Source: Cercophora sp. LCS_1 (lineage: Eukaryota > Ascomycota > Sordariomycetes > Sordariales > Lasiosphaeriaceae). Taken from it: 64,000 nucleotides of DNA. The first letter of the stretch is position 1. Every line of letters begins with the position of its first letter. A model generated the notes under the pieces. The model did no database searches. It had not been told where the DNA came from and saw only the letters and a list, made by a program, of their open reading frames with translations. The stretch lies in the NCBI GenBank assembly GCA_036250225.1, contig JAPZLL010000068.1:1-64000 (forward strand), in the 5' to 3' direction. The translations under genes and the position numbers were made by a program. Below, in pieces: positions 21,861 to 33,738 of the stretch.

Positions 21861-22975
21861 ATGGAGTTCGCCGTGGAGAGCGTGCAGCTGCCCGCAAATG
21901 GCGGCGACGCACACCCGACCCTGACTCCCGCTTCCGCCTCGGCTCCCGGCCCCGCTGTCGTCCCGGCTTTGTCTGATCCGGCGCCGCCGGTCAGCGATGC
22001 CGGTGCTGATGCCGGTGCTGACGCCCCGGCAAACCCCCGGAAGAGGAAGAAGGCCTCTCGAGCGTGAGTGCCTCTCACTTGGCTCTCTCACTCACTCTCA
22101 TCTCCCCTGCTCACTCAAACCTCGGTATCTAGTTGTGACTTCTGCCACGTCAACCACCAGCCGTGTGACAACGGCAAGCCCAAATGCAGCGTGTGCACCA
22201 AGCATAACAAGCCGTGCCTCTACCTGCGTCCGACCAAACGGCGCGGCCCCCAAAAAGGTTACCGGACTGCTCTCAACACCTACAAGGAGAGCGCCGCCGC
22301 ATGGGGTGCCGTCCTGGGCGCCATCCCGGGTCTAGATGCCCTCATAGAGGGTCATCTCCGCGGTAGCACCGGGAAGTACATCATCTCATCCATCAAGGAC
22401 ACCGCCCAGCAAGAAGCCCTCATCAACAAGTGGCAAGAGAGCTCCGTCTTCAAGGCATTCTTCGGTCACAACAGCAACCTCCCGGGCGCCGGCGCCCAAG
22501 GAGACGCAAGCTCAACTGTGCCGGAAGCTGAAGCCGAAGACGACGACTACCCGGCCGGTGATGACAGCACTTCCATCCGCCCAACCCCTCCCAAACGGCT
22601 TCTACAATCCCCAACAGCGAAAAGCCACACTTCGCGTCCCTCCCCGAAAGCCGACTTCCCCTCCGATACAACCGGTTTCTCAGCGCACATTTCGTCACTA
22701 TCCGATATCCTAGCCAAGGACGCAGCACAATCGTATGCTCATCACTTTTTCATCCCGCCCCTATCTGACATCCAAGCAGATCCACCCGAGAATCACTAAC
22801 TCTCGCATCCCTTGGCTTCGCTCCCAACGAAACCATTGCCGACTTCTACTCAATGGGCTCCAACCCAGAACCTATACCTCAGGAAAACAATCAGGAATTG
22901 GATCCCGATCTAGGCACAGAGTCCGAGCAAAGGGCGTATTATGAACTCCTGATGGGGAGATCTTTCCCTGCGTGA
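21861..22975 (+). CDS. Zn(II)2Cys6 transcription factor
   Basis: Exons 21861-22063, 22133-22732 and 22780-22975 give 332 residues. The second intron is 47 nt (donor GTATGC, branch CTGAC, acceptor GCAG). Without it the frame stops at 22799, while splicing continues into a good acidic C-terminus. The binuclear zinc cluster uses C69, C72, C79, C86, C89 and C96 with spacing 2-6-6-2-6, the classical pattern. It is preceded by a basic patch PRKRKKASR and followed by KRRGPQKGY, a linker typical of several fungal regulators. The middle-homology domain of large C6 factors is absent. The protein is small, acidic near residues 200-215, and may be a DNA-bound partner or repressor. The target is unknown; its position opposite the quinate repressor is suggestive only. 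Confidence 0.88.
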
Positions 22976-23877
22976 TCGCCATTGCCACAATGAGCTCATT
23001 CCTAATTTGACGAAGGGGCGGCGTTCACTACGGCGGACCAAGATATTCTTCATCGCCAGAGCTCGGTCAACTGACCGCCTAGAAGCCTGACATATTTATA
23101 TGCATCTCATTGAGGTGAGTTCGACTACCGATCCTGCGTAACATTGAGACTCTTACACCAGCTAGGACCCTGCAGACCATCATGGTGTACTGTACGACTA
23201 TGATACCCGCCATATTTGGCAAGCTAGGAGAGAATTTATGCTGTGTTCAAGACCGCCTGCATGATTCCTGACGTGTGAAATATGCGGTCGGATTTCGGTG
23301 TATCACAGACAACAGTCTCGCCAACTTGATCACCTCAACTGATTTGAGCTTCCAACTCGAGGACACACCGTCCTGTGGTCTTCTATTCGTTGGAGATTTC
23401 CCAGACCAGCTCACCAACTCTAAAGATTGAGCCACGTGTTGACAGAGGCAGATACGACTGACGCAAAGATGGTCGCGTGGAGGCTTGTTCCACATCCGAG
23501 AAAGAGATTCCACTGAGGGGTCCACAAAAGAAATAAGCGATATCAACTTCCAAGTTGCCATCGTGTATAGATTCAAGAGATGACATGTGGCTCCATGTCG
23601 CGCTCTGTTCCATCGCCACAACCTTCGAACGCCAAGACCACCCAATGAACGATGCGGAAATGACAGACATGCTGTAGTAGCTGCTGTTCCTATGGAGAAT
23701 ATGAGAATTACAATGATTTGTAGCAAGAGGTACGCCCACCCAACCGTCCCATCATACCTCGCTGATGATATCCAGGCCCATGCTGATGGGGAAAATGCTA
23801 AGAACCGCTCCAGCCCTCAAGGAGAACAAAAGAATACATGATGAAGAATACATGACCGAGTGGAGGAAAACACGCCT
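22976..23877. other. intergenic
   Basis: 900 bp between two convergent genes. Overlapping open frames on the minus strand (23247-23739) have no family features and no consistent splice structure. I see no RNA gene. Confidence 0.45.
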
Positions 23878-24547
23878 TCAAACGAGTTCGAACCCCTCGT
23901 CCTCGACAATTTCGTCTTCGCCCGCACTAGAGCCGCCGGCCCTCAGGTTTCGCCTTGCCCGCCGGCCCTTGAGCGCCTCTCCATTGCCATCCAGAATCTC
24001 GTATTCTTTCGCAATGAACTTCTCCGTTTCCCTTGCGGTAGGTGTCTTGACGAAGACCTCCAGCGTCAATGGCTTCCCGGGAGTGTCACTCCTATCAAAG
24101 CTGTATAGGAAGTTGTCGCTGGTGCTCATCCTTCTGATCACGCCGGGAGTGGGAGGCAGCTCGCTCAGCGACCTCGCTGATACGTCGGTGATTTCACCCT
24201 TGGCGTACAGTTTTGTCCGCATCTGTTTAACTGGGAGGTCGTGGCACTTGCGCATCTTGACAAAGTTCTGGTGGTGCTTCTTGGGCAGCGAACTGGAGGC
24301 CAGCGTGTTAGCCAGGAAGACTAAATGGGGGAATGGAAACGTACTCGCACAACCTAGTACGGGGACGGACGTGTAGCTGCTGGGATTCGCTGCCGGTGAC
24401 TGGCATGCCCATGCCATTCACTTGAACGCCCGCGGAGGGCACAGTGCCCCGAGACCATTTCGAAGACGAATCCTTTCCGCGCTTCCACTCCTGGTTTGCG
24501 CTGCGGAGGTCGCGATCGAACTGGGGAGAGTCGGTGGTAGTGGCCAT
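23878..24547 (-). CDS. conserved hypothetical protein, 205 aa
   Basis: Exons 24547-24345 and 24292-23878. The 52-nt intron has donor GTACGT, branch GCTAAC and acceptor CCAG. The first exon starts MATTTDSPQFDRDLRSANQEW and is polar. The second exon begins DSLPKKHHQNFVKMRKCHD, continues with a Leu/Val-rich part (PLTLEVFVKT) and ends in a basic (LKGRRARRNLR) then acidic (AGEDEIVEDEGF) tail. There is no signal peptide or membrane segment. I do not recognise the family. The clean intron, consistent phase and codon quality argue for a real gene. Confidence 0.7.
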
Positions 24548-25078
24548 GTTGACGGGAGAGATGGTGTGGGGTCGATAAGGGGTAGTGGACGCTCGGACGA
24601 CGGGTAGGTCGCCGGATTGGGGATGCAGAGGTGAGGATGACTCTTGTTAGAGATGGCGGTTGGTAGTTATCTAGGTCGTTCTAGGAATGAGGGAGAAATG
24701 GGGCGAGAGACTATGGATCCCTTTTTGAAGCAGAGGGGTGTTGCTGGGTGACTGATGCCGTGGTCGGAGAGTCACCAAAGCTCCTGCTCTTAGGGGCTGA
24801 CAGGTCTTATGCACGGGGCTAGGAATGCGCTGGAAAGAGCGGCTTTGTTCGATGACCTGAGTGGTGGCTCAGGTGCGAGGCGCCGAGATGGGATTGCCCG
24901 AACCAACAAAGAAAGAGAGATGAGTGTGAGGGGGAAGTTGGCCGGTGAGTCAAAGAGACTCCGGGAGATGAACGAGCCGGGTGCTGATAACGATAGCGAT
25001 AAGCAATGCCGAGGAGGATGAGATATAAGTGATGGCGTTGACGGACCCAACAAACAATGTCGCAAGCAAAAATAAAGT

Positions 25079-25098
25079 AAAACAAAACAAAACAAAAC
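25079..25098. repeat. (AAAAC)4 microsatellite
   Basis: Four uninterrupted AAAAC units in the gene-poor block. It is not in a coding region. Confidence 0.8.
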
Positions 25099-26554
25099 TG
25101 TATAGCAATGCAATCTCGAGGAATGCAGAGGTATTGTAGGCTTGACGATTGATTCTTGATGGCTTGAGTCACAAGGAAGAGGCCGGAAAGACCGAGAAGA
25201 GGGCGAGGCGCAGACCTCGATATATCAGCAGCAAGGCCTCTCCTGGATCCTTATCGGCCTGTTTTGGAAAGCCGGGTGATGATAAAGCTGGTTTGGGGTG
25301 TGAGGGGGGTAAGCTGGGGGCGTGGCGCTTAGCCAAGTGCCCGTGGGGTGTGAGAGGTGGGCGTGACAAGTGACGACAGCAGCCGGCCGGCATATGACAC
25401 CAGCAATAGAGCAACACAACAAGGACATTCCAGGTGACCTCGGTTTGCCCTCTCCCAAGCACGGCTCCCATTCAAGGTCCCGGCCCCTTTCGTTTCTGGT
25501 TTTTTGCTCAGCCTCCGGTGCCTCATCGATGATGAAATCAAAGACCGTTTACGCCTCAGCTGCCAGCCGGGACAAGAGCCAAAACTTGCTCCCGCGATTC
25601 AGGAGGGAGGTTTGCCTTTGGGACCGGCGGCGAGTCCGCTTCTGGACGCTCCAACTCTCCAAAGCACTGGGATGATGAGCCCGCAGATCCATGTCTCAAA
25701 CACTGCCCCTCAGCGCCGTGTCCATCGAGGCACGGGTTTCCCTGCTGAGACCGAACTCGATGCACCTGGCCGACTTCTACCGTGTCCAATCTCGCCATTA
25801 TCATTGGTCAAAGGCGCAATCAGCTATCCAAATTGCAGCCCCCCAGAGCTTCCACGCGCGCGTTGAGACGAGATAGAGGATGAATAGACCCCACCCCCGA
25901 CCCAACACCTCTTCGGTGGCGGGGTAAATCGCTGGGTCCTGGCGCGGCGCACTGGTGTCTCTGTCGATGATTGCGTTCCCAGTTGTCTTGGAAGTGGTTA
26001 TCCGCCTTGCAACGCTCAAAGTATACATCGAGGCTTTGCGGAACGAAGCTTCAGTAGACTCGCCGCTCCTGATTTCGCAATCGATGCCATCGCTCCCGAC
26101 AAAGTCCGATGACGCGACTCATTCGCCAATTGTGCCTGAAAATCGGGTCGCAGGGGATCATGCATGCCGTGTGCTTCCCACCTAGCCGCTGCAAAGCGAT
26201 AAGCCTGATAAGATCGGAATGTCGTCATCCCACACCTCCCTCTCAGCAACCAACAGCTCAGTGAGAATCGGCTTTGGGTGAAGGGGTATTCATATCCCTT
26301 TTTAGGTACGCGAAACCAATCAACCTGGGCCAGTCTTCATCGGCGCTGCCAAAAACAGTCTGTCTGCTCTCCCTTTGCAACCGAGAGGGCCGGGATCGGC
26401 GCATAATGAACGGCAAACCCTCGTTTCAGGAACCACCAACAACAAAAGATGGATGCACGTGGATTTGAGGTCTACTGACAGCCTGCGTCATCTCCACAAG
26501 TCGCTTTGCAACTGCAAGGCGAAGAGTCCAGTCTCACAGGGCGACCCCAACACC

Positions 26555-26887
26555 CCCCCTACCCGCATCTTCGACCAGAAACGGCGAAACCGGGCTGAAG
26601 TTGCCTTCCAGCGTTGCGGCGACTGTAACGCGCATCTGGTAGTGGTACCAGGGAATGGGGAGCGGGAAGAAGATGTACTCGCCGGGCATCTTCTCGAGCG
26701 CAGCATTGATTTGCCGGACTGTGTGTTATGACTGGCCGCCAGGCATGCGCGCGTAGTAGAGCTCGTCATCTCCGCTGGCGTCGCCTAGCTCCCAGCGATA
26801 GTGCAGGGAGTTCGTGGGGTTGCCTTCGAGACCCTGTCAGCGAACAGTCACGACGTCGTCCATGCTGCTGATAACTGGCTTGGGCAT
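26555..26887 (-). pseudogene. relic of a small protein gene with two nonsense codons
   Basis: From an ATG at 26887 the minus strand reads a coherent protein of about 110 residues broken by TGA at 26839-26837 and TAA at 26728-26726. Between and after the stops the frame is kept without any shift. It reads like a compact beta-rich domain: LHYRWELGD, DDELYYARMPGG, MPGEYIFFPLPIPWYHYQMRV, then VSPFLVEDAG, after which a GTAGGG could be a donor or the coding part ends. Both stops can arise by C-to-T or G-to-A transitions (for example CAA to TAA, TGG or CGA to TGA). I do not recognise the family. Confidence 0.55.
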
Positions 26888-28672
26888 TTTGTCCAATGTG
26901 ACGGGTCGGGGAGGGTTGTTGATGGAAGATCGAGGAGGGAGACGGAGCTCCGGGAGAGAAATTACCTAGGTATTGCGGCCAGAGTAGATAAGTATGAAAG
27001 TGTTGAGGAGGTGTTGAGACTGTTGTTTAAATTGGCGCGTGGCCGGGAAAGACGAAGACAGGCCATACGTTATTGCTCTCCTCCAAGGCTGGTCTGACCC
27101 GTCTTGTAATCTGAACAAAGAACCCATGATCCTATTCAGCTACAGAAAAACCTGATTGTCTCAGTATGGGAATCCAAAACAAAGAGAGCCTCAATGGCCT
27201 GTTTCATTCGACGTATCTAAGAAAAATGATGAAAGCACCACTAGGTAACTAAACGGCGAGAGCTCAGCAAGTATCACCAGCCTGTAGTAAATATCAGGAG
27301 ATGATTGATGTTTTCATCCTGATGGCTCACTTTTTCAGCCTTGCTTTCCAGGGGAGGTCGTCCGCTTGCTGGCCGACGAGCTCTGAATTTGCGCGTTCAG
27401 GGGCTGTTGAAGTGGTAAACAACACCCGAGCTGCCCTCTGCTGCGGCCAAATACCTAACATCACATCCGACATCAACAAGACTCCGTAATTCCCCTCTTT
27501 GCACCGCTGCCACTCTTCTACCCAATACTCAACATCACACAGATTACCCAAGGTCACCGAGAGTCATCATGTGAGTTGGAATGAGGTGGTATTGACCTGG
27601 TGAAGCGGGAATGCCACGCTGACCAAGTTAATAGATGCTTCATGTAATCGTAGGCAGATGGGCTGGTCGAATCGTACAGAAGATCAAGATGGATTGTGAC
27701 AGGAAGGAATGCGAGGGCTCGGCCGCCGATGACGGCCCCACCTAATACCGCAACACAGCAGCATCGGTAGGTAGGCAAGGTAGGGTACCTCAGGGTGTTC
27801 CCGAAGCGGGATACGGCGCCCTCTCTGCAGCAAATGATGACACCCACAGCCCCATCCCGCTCCCCCGAAAGCTAGTTTGGTGATGAGGGGATTTCTGTCC
27901 ACTGTCCTTGCGTCCTATCGGCGAGCCAATCCCTCGAGGGTGTGCACACCTCGTTGGTCGTCATGGCGAGATGCGCCGGCTGGAAGGAATCTATGGGGTA
28001 ATGCGGACTTGGCGCTGCCTCCAAGGACGGCCTAAGAGCCGTGAAGCGCTAGCGCACACCTGCAGCATGTCATGCCCGGACTCATGAACCGCGTGGGTGC
28101 TTTTGCGCTTGGAGCCTTCCAGGTTCTTGGCCTTTGAACTGAGAGGGGTCAGCCCCGGTTTGTTTCTGGACGAGGGTTTGTCGGTTGGGTTAAAAGTCCC
28201 CAAAGTTGACAAGGGAGAGAATGGCTACCATCGCATGCAATGCGTGGAGAGATCAACTACTCTTTAGGTTGGGTTGGTGATATGCACCTTTGGTGGGGTA
28301 TCTTGGTGGGTAGGGTCGAAGAGGTGCTCACAGCTTCGAAGTCTCAAAGTTCGCTCCTGACCCGACACTAAAAAGAGGCTGCCGACGACAAGTCAGCTAT
28401 GCAAAGGATATGAGTTCTGATACAGCATCAAACTTAGTGGGGATTTTACTCCTGAAAATAGCAAAGCACAAAACAACCCATCCTGCATCTCACCAGCTCT
28501 CCGTACTTATCAGTGACATCATCTCTGCTTATCGTCTTCCCCCAGACTCCTGACCCAAACACCGTCCCGGCGCACGGAACTTGCCGCCTTCACATCTCCC
28601 AAAATTTGCCCATCACCACCACCATCAACCCAAGCAATCATCCCATCCAAACCAAGTTATCTTACGCCCAAA

Positions 28673-29671
28673 ATGCCCTCCGACAAAGCCTCCTACCTAG
28701 CAGCCCACTACCTCTCAGCCTCCAAACCTCCCTCGAAAAAGCGCAAAACCAAGCACAAAAAATCCAGCACCTCCTCTGGCCTTCTCATCCAGGACGACGA
28801 CGAGCCAGGCTGGGCCGCGCCCGCCGCCTCCGACTCCGAACCCGAGACCCCAACCGTCGTAGCCGGCCACACAGCCGAATTCCGACGCGCAAAGAAATCC
28901 GGCTGGCAAACCCTTTCCGGCGCCGCCGTTCCTCCGCCAAAAGATGACGTCGCGGCCGCGGCCGACGCGATCATCGCATCAGCAGCGGCCGACCAAGCGG
29001 CGCTCGCGCGCCTCGCAGACGACGAGCCCGAGCCAAAAGCGGACATCCCGATGATGTCGGACGGGACACACGCAGGCTTACAGTCAGCCGCGGCGATCAC
29101 GGCACAGATCAAGGCGCGACAGGAAGCTGAGCGGGAGCAGCTCGCGCGTATGCAAGCACAGCGGGCGGCTGCGGGGGATGTCGAGGAAGAGGTGATTATG
29201 CGCGATGCGACAGGAAGGAGGGTTGATGTTGCGATGCGACGAGCGGAGATGAGACGGGCACAGGCCGAGGCGGAGAGGGTTGAGGAGGAGAAGAAGAGGG
29301 CGTTGAAGGGAGAGGTACAGCTTACGGAAGCGAGGAGGAGGAGGGAAGAGCTTGAGGACGCCAAGTTGATGCCGCTGGCTAGGGGGAAAGACGACGAGGA
29401 GATGAATAAGGAGATGAAGGAGGAGGCCAGGTGGAATGACCCGATGGCGCAGTTTCTGGCAGTTGATAGTGGAGGAGGGGGCAAGGGGAAGAGCAAGAGC
29501 AGGAGGCCGGTCTATAAAGGGGGGTTCGCACCTAACCGCTACGGGATACGGCCTGGGTATCGATGGGACGGGGTGGATAGGGGGAATGGCTTCGAGGCTG
29601 AAAGATTTAAGGCTTTCAATAGGAGGGAGCGGAACAAGGGGCTGGAATATGCCTGGCAAATGGATGAGTAG
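28673..29671 (+). CDS. BUD13: pre-mRNA-splicing factor Bud13/Cwc26
   Basis: Single exon, 332 residues. Bud13 is part of the RES complex (with Snu17 and Pml1), which helps activate the spliceosome and retain unspliced RNA in the nucleus. The diagnostic features are the C-terminal block from about residue 255, with KEEARWNDPMAQF, then RPVYKGGFAPNRYGIRPGYRWDGVDRGNGFE and the ending RRERNKGLEYAWQMDE. Upstream lie the short N-terminal motif MPSDKASYLAAHYLS, a Lys-rich patch, an Ala-rich disordered part and a long charged coiled-coil helix (residues about 150-245) with EVIMRDATGRRVD. Length is within the family range. The gene is convergent with TFIIF-alpha, 316 bp apart. Confidence 0.96.
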   Translation: MPSDKASYLAAHYLSASKPPSKKRKTKHKKSSTSSGLLIQDDDEPGWAAPAASDSEPETPTVVAGHTAEFRRAKKSGWQTLSGAAVPPPKDDVAAAADAIIASAAADQAALARLADDEPEPKADIPMMSDGTHAGLQSAAAITAQIKARQEAEREQLARMQAQRAAAGDVEEEVIMRDATGRRVDVAMRRAEMRRAQAEAERVEEEKKRALKGEVQLTEARRRREELEDAKLMPLARGKDDEEMNKEMKEEARWNDPMAQFLAVDSGGGGKGKSKSRRPVYKGGFAPNRYGIRPGYRWDGVDRGNGFEAERFKAFNRRERNKGLEYAWQMDE

Positions 29672-29987
29672 GGTGGTGAAGGCGGTAACAGAAGCGCGCT
29701 GATGCAAGGGCATCGCGGGGCGGTCAGGTCAGAGAAAAGCAGCAAGATATTATTCTGCACTAGAGTTATCTGGTCTGATGTAGAAGTCTTGATGGTCACC
29801 ATATGACCATTCTCTGATAAACAACGCTATCTGCCCACCCAGCGCAATCTCTGTGACGACGGAGAAAGCTGAAGGAAAGCACTCCCTAATTACTCTGATG
29901 CAGCACGCGACTTGTTCCTCCCGCGCTCTGCTGTATTCTCTCTCTTCCTGCAAGTCAAGTCGTATGGGTGCCTCCCAGAATGCACTC
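29672..29987. other. convergent 3' spacer
   Basis: 316 bp of 3' flanks of BUD13 and TFIIF-alpha. Nothing else is seen. Confidence 0.5.
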
Positions 29988-32124
29988 CTACGTCTTTGGC
30001 CGCAGCAGCCTGTCGGCGCCATATCTGGCGTTCTCCTTGACCAACTGGATCCATTCATTCTTGGTCGTAACTCCATTGGGGTGAATTCTGGACACGAATG
30101 TGCGCATCAGGTTTCCAATGGTGATGCCCTGGGGGTAGGCCTGAACAGCCTTAATGATGTCTGATGCCTCGATGCGAGGCTGCAAAGGCTGGTTCTGGGC
30201 AGCCGGCGAACCTTGACTTGCTATGGGGTTGTTAGAGTCGTGCGGACACAAAACGTAGAGGAACATACCTGGTGGGGCGGGACTGCCGGCTCTGGAGCCG
30301 GAAGGTGTTCCTGTAGCTCCTGTGGCAGTTTTCAGCTTGGTCTTCTTCTTCAGCTTCAAGCCCCCGTCAGATCCCTCGCCAGCAGTGGCTTCGCCGTCAC
30401 TTGTGGCACCACCTAGGCCCTTGGGACGTCCGGGGAGTGGTGTCGCTGAGCGACTGGCAACGACCGAGGTCTTGCCGAGCTTGACCTTCTTTCGAGTCGA
30501 CTCGTTTCCGCTAGATTCCGAGAGATTCGGGGATCCGGGACGTTTGAGTTTGCCTTTCTTCGAGACTTCGAGCCCCTTCTGCTTGCTGGAGGGTGTGTTT
30601 GTACCCTTTGAAGCTGAACCTGACGCTGGCTGCTCTGATTTCTTCTCCTCGCCCTTCTTGTCGTCCTCCTTTTTCTCGTCTGTCTCGGACTCGGATTCCT
30701 ATTTTAGATGAGTAAAAAGTCGCTAAAGTGTAGAGGACACCACTCACAGATGAATCGGTAAACGGATTGTTGAAGTCCTTTTCAGAATCCGTATCCTCAT
30801 AGTCCATGGCATGCTCGAGCTTCATGAGATCCTTCTTGGTCTTCTTGCCAACCATTTTGCGCTTCAGTTTTTCCAACTGCGCCTCTCTCTCCTCCTCGTC
30901 GACTTTTGATTCCTCTCCCTCACCGAAGAGATTGGCACCGAGAGCCTCCCGGCGAATGCGCGTTTTGGCGTCCTTAGCGTCCTCATCATCAGCCTCAAAC
31001 CCGGGGGTCTCATCATCGTCCTGAAACTCGTCGCCAGACATGTCGAGTTCGAAGTCATCTTGTCTCTCAGTTCTGTTTGCTGCTCTCGAAGTTGCGCTCT
31101 CTGTCTTGACGCGGGCGCGGCCACGGAGGAATTGTCGGGTCTCTTCCCTCTCCTTCTCCATCTCGGTCTTCTCCTTGTCCTTCATCACCCAGCGCTTCAC
31201 TTCCTTCTTGGACTTCATCATGTTCTCAGCATCCTCGAGCGAGTAGGTGTTGAACTTGGGCTTTTCGTCAAAGCGATAATACCGCTCCAGCGGTATCATT
31301 CTGAAATTGCCACCGTCAATAACAAGTGCGCAGTTGACGTCAGATAGACCGGCGACGTAGGACCCAACCCAAACACCAGACTTGCCCTCGGCGTCTTCGA
31401 GGTGCCATGGGAGAGTTTCTTCATAGCGGAGACCGGACTGTTTTTTCTGCTCGTCCGTATTCCTCCCGTAGAACGTGGTGACCTTCTCTTTCTTGTTCTT
31501 GTTGTCCTTCTTCGGTTCAGATGACTTGCTCACTGGGGCGATCTGAGCTTGGTCGAGCGCGCGCTGGGCCTCTCGGTCAGCCTTCTGCTGCCGCAGGCGC
31601 TCGGCTTCGGCCTCTTCGGCGGGGTTCGAAGGAAGTACTTCGTCCTTGATGAGAGCAGCTTTGTAGGCAGGCAGCTGGCGGGGGTCACGACGATGCAACG
31701 TGACGGGGCGGGGGAACTGGTTCTGATCAGTCACATCGACAATGGCCTCAGGTCCTGCTTGACCTCCGCGCGATCTGTTGAGGCGCATGACATGGTATCT
31801 GATGCCCTCCATTAAGGCACGCTTTGTTGTCACCAAGGGAAACTCGTTGACTGTCCCTGGAACAGGCGTGGACCATCCCCCATTATGGAGACGCGCCGCA
31901 TGGAGCTCTCGCAAGCGGCCATCGAACGAGCTGGCGATTGCGGCCTTTTCACGCTTGGTTTGATCTTCTGCTGACTCTCGCTTTTGAAGCCTCGTGACGG
32001 ATTTTTGGGGCATGATTTTCTTGCGCGCAACCAGCGGGTTGACCTTTGGCTTTCGCGCGATCATTGGCCGGCCTGGCGGGGGTCTGGGAGGCCCGTTGGC
32101 CGTCGGATTGGGAGGCGCGCTCAT
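29988..32124 (-). CDS. TFG1: transcription initiation factor TFIIF alpha subunit (RAP74/Tfg1)
   Basis: Exons 32124-30748, 30698-30269 and 30220-29988 give 679 residues; the introns are 49 and 48 nt. TFIIF binds RNA polymerase II and TFIIF-beta in preinitiation complexes. The N-terminal dimerisation part includes LHNGGWSTPVPGTVNEFPL-type sequence and, after a charged insert, the triple-barrel strands LRYEETLPWHLEDAEGK and VWVGSYVAGLSDVNCALVI. The middle (residues about 300-590) is highly charged, with acidic repeats and Ser/Lys tracts. The last 75 residues form the winged-helix domain that binds the CTD phosphatase (IEASDIIKAVQAYP, GNLMRTFVSRI). Splicing is required to reach it. All features match the family. 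Confidence 0.95.
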
Positions 32125-33738
32125 ACTTGCGGCTGTTGAGTGATCGTGTAGGAGAGGGGTACGTTGAGAAGATGGCGGAGAACGGGCTGGAGCCTGCGGA
32201 GCGATGTCGACCCGTCAAGTGAGGTGCGTCATCTGGAGGTTGAGGACCGAAGGTCGCAGCGATTTCAGCAGATGTGCGCAATTTCGACGCGGCCCAGGAA
32301 CACGCAATGGGTCCTAAGAAATCCGGTAGACTGGTGAAGAAAGCGCGGCAGAGTTACGCGTCGAAATCCTCAGTTCGAATCGGTTTGGATGCAGGTGAAA
32401 GAGCGTTGAGGTTCGCTTGCAGTTGGTTGCTTAGAGACCCACAAAGAAAGGCAGCAGCCCAGGCGCAACCAAGAGCCTCGCCAAGCCGAACGACTTTGAG
32501 TTTTGCAAGGAAGGTGGCGCTACTCGTGCAAGCCATGGGGCCAAACATGGCAATTCTCATACAAAATACACACCGCGCCAGCGAGTTCAGATGACTATTT
32601 GCTAGGAAACAGAGGAATTCACCAAATATTCCGAGGTGTCAAACAAAATTTTAGACACCTTGAGGCTTTTTTTTTTTTTTTTTTTGGCATTACAAATATT
32701 ATTTTGTTGGATGTCAAAAAGTTGTTCTGCCCGTTTATACCATTCGAGGTAGTGTTTAATGTGCGAAACTTATGACCCCCGGGAGGTTGGACGGTCCTTC
32801 ACCTGCGTAAAGATACAAAACGGCTGCCCTCCTCCCAGCATCCTCCGAAGTCTTCTTGGCCTGTTGGCCTTTTTCTCGTTGTTTCCACGATCCTGAGCCT
32901 CTCGTCGCGCCATCCGGGCGTAGCTATTGCGTCTCCCAACATTACTCTTTTCTTGCATCCTGGGACAACACCCTGCTCCTCGCGATGCTGGGATCGCTAG
33001 GACTTTCCCGACACAGAAACGCCACCCGTAACCATGGATGTATCTTCCTCTTGGCGCTCGCTCACCTCTCTCCACCTGGTCGGAGAGAGACTCTGCCCGA
33101 AATTGAGTCGCTCGCTCTCGGATGACGCCCAGAGGCACGTAGGACCTAGCGGGCGATAGAATATATATCTCTCGATCTGGCGCCTGCGCGGGTTGCCCTC
33201 GTACGCACCTCCAACTCTGTTCTCACAGTTTCGCCGTCCGACCATCCATGGATACCGTCTTATGCGTGCCCATTGCACCAGTGGACCATGACGAGCCCTC
33301 CTGCCGCCCCAGTGACAGACTGGGCAATGTGATTGGAAGCTAAGTTTGTGAAGACCAGAGTCGACGCCTCTCTCCACCACCCCGGCCAAGTGGTTCGACT
33401 GCACCCAAGCTTTTCCAGGATGCGAACCACAGCTCTGGGATTCGCTCTCCCGGGAACCCTGACGCTGGCCTTGGTTGATTTGTTGTCAGGGGACAGCTTA
33501 CCTGTGGCGCTGCGAATATCGGACCAAGCCCAATAGCTTCAGACCCCCGTGCCTAGAAGAGGCAATGCCTTCGTCAAAGTTATTGAAAGCCAGCCAGCTG
33601 AACGATGGAGCATTGAGAATTGGATATTGAAAACAACGAGCACGTACACACTTGGCAGACGATTCTGGATAGAAAACAGAGAGAATCGCCCTTGGACGCA
33701 TAGGTTGATAGATTCGTGAGAGACACATTCCCCCCAAA
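32125..33738. other. 1.6-kb intergenic region with hairpin and T run
   Basis: This region separates TFIIF-alpha from the glycosyltransferase gene, which diverge. At about 32630-32660 a 9-bp stem (CGAGGTGTC / GACACCTTG, one wobble) is followed by about 18 T residues. A B-box-like GTTCGAATC lies at about 32372. No protein gene is supported. Confidence 0.5.

Larger units (their letters stand above)
24548..28672. other. 4.1-kb gene-poor block
   Basis: No intact gene is supported. The block holds an (AAAAC)4 microsatellite at 25079-25098 and a relic gene at 26555-26887 (annotated separately). An open frame at 27991-28212 on the minus strand and several at 25300-25900 have no family features. The last 300 bp are C/A-rich and form the BUD13 promoter and leader. 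Confidence 0.5.

Noticed and set aside
28708..29496. 262-codon open frame antisense to BUD13
   Set aside because: Ser/Ala-rich shadow of the charged BUD13 coding region.
32770..33404. Overlapping open frames between TFIIF-alpha and the glycosyltransferase gene
   Set aside because: No family features, poor starts, and frames open on both strands over the same bases.
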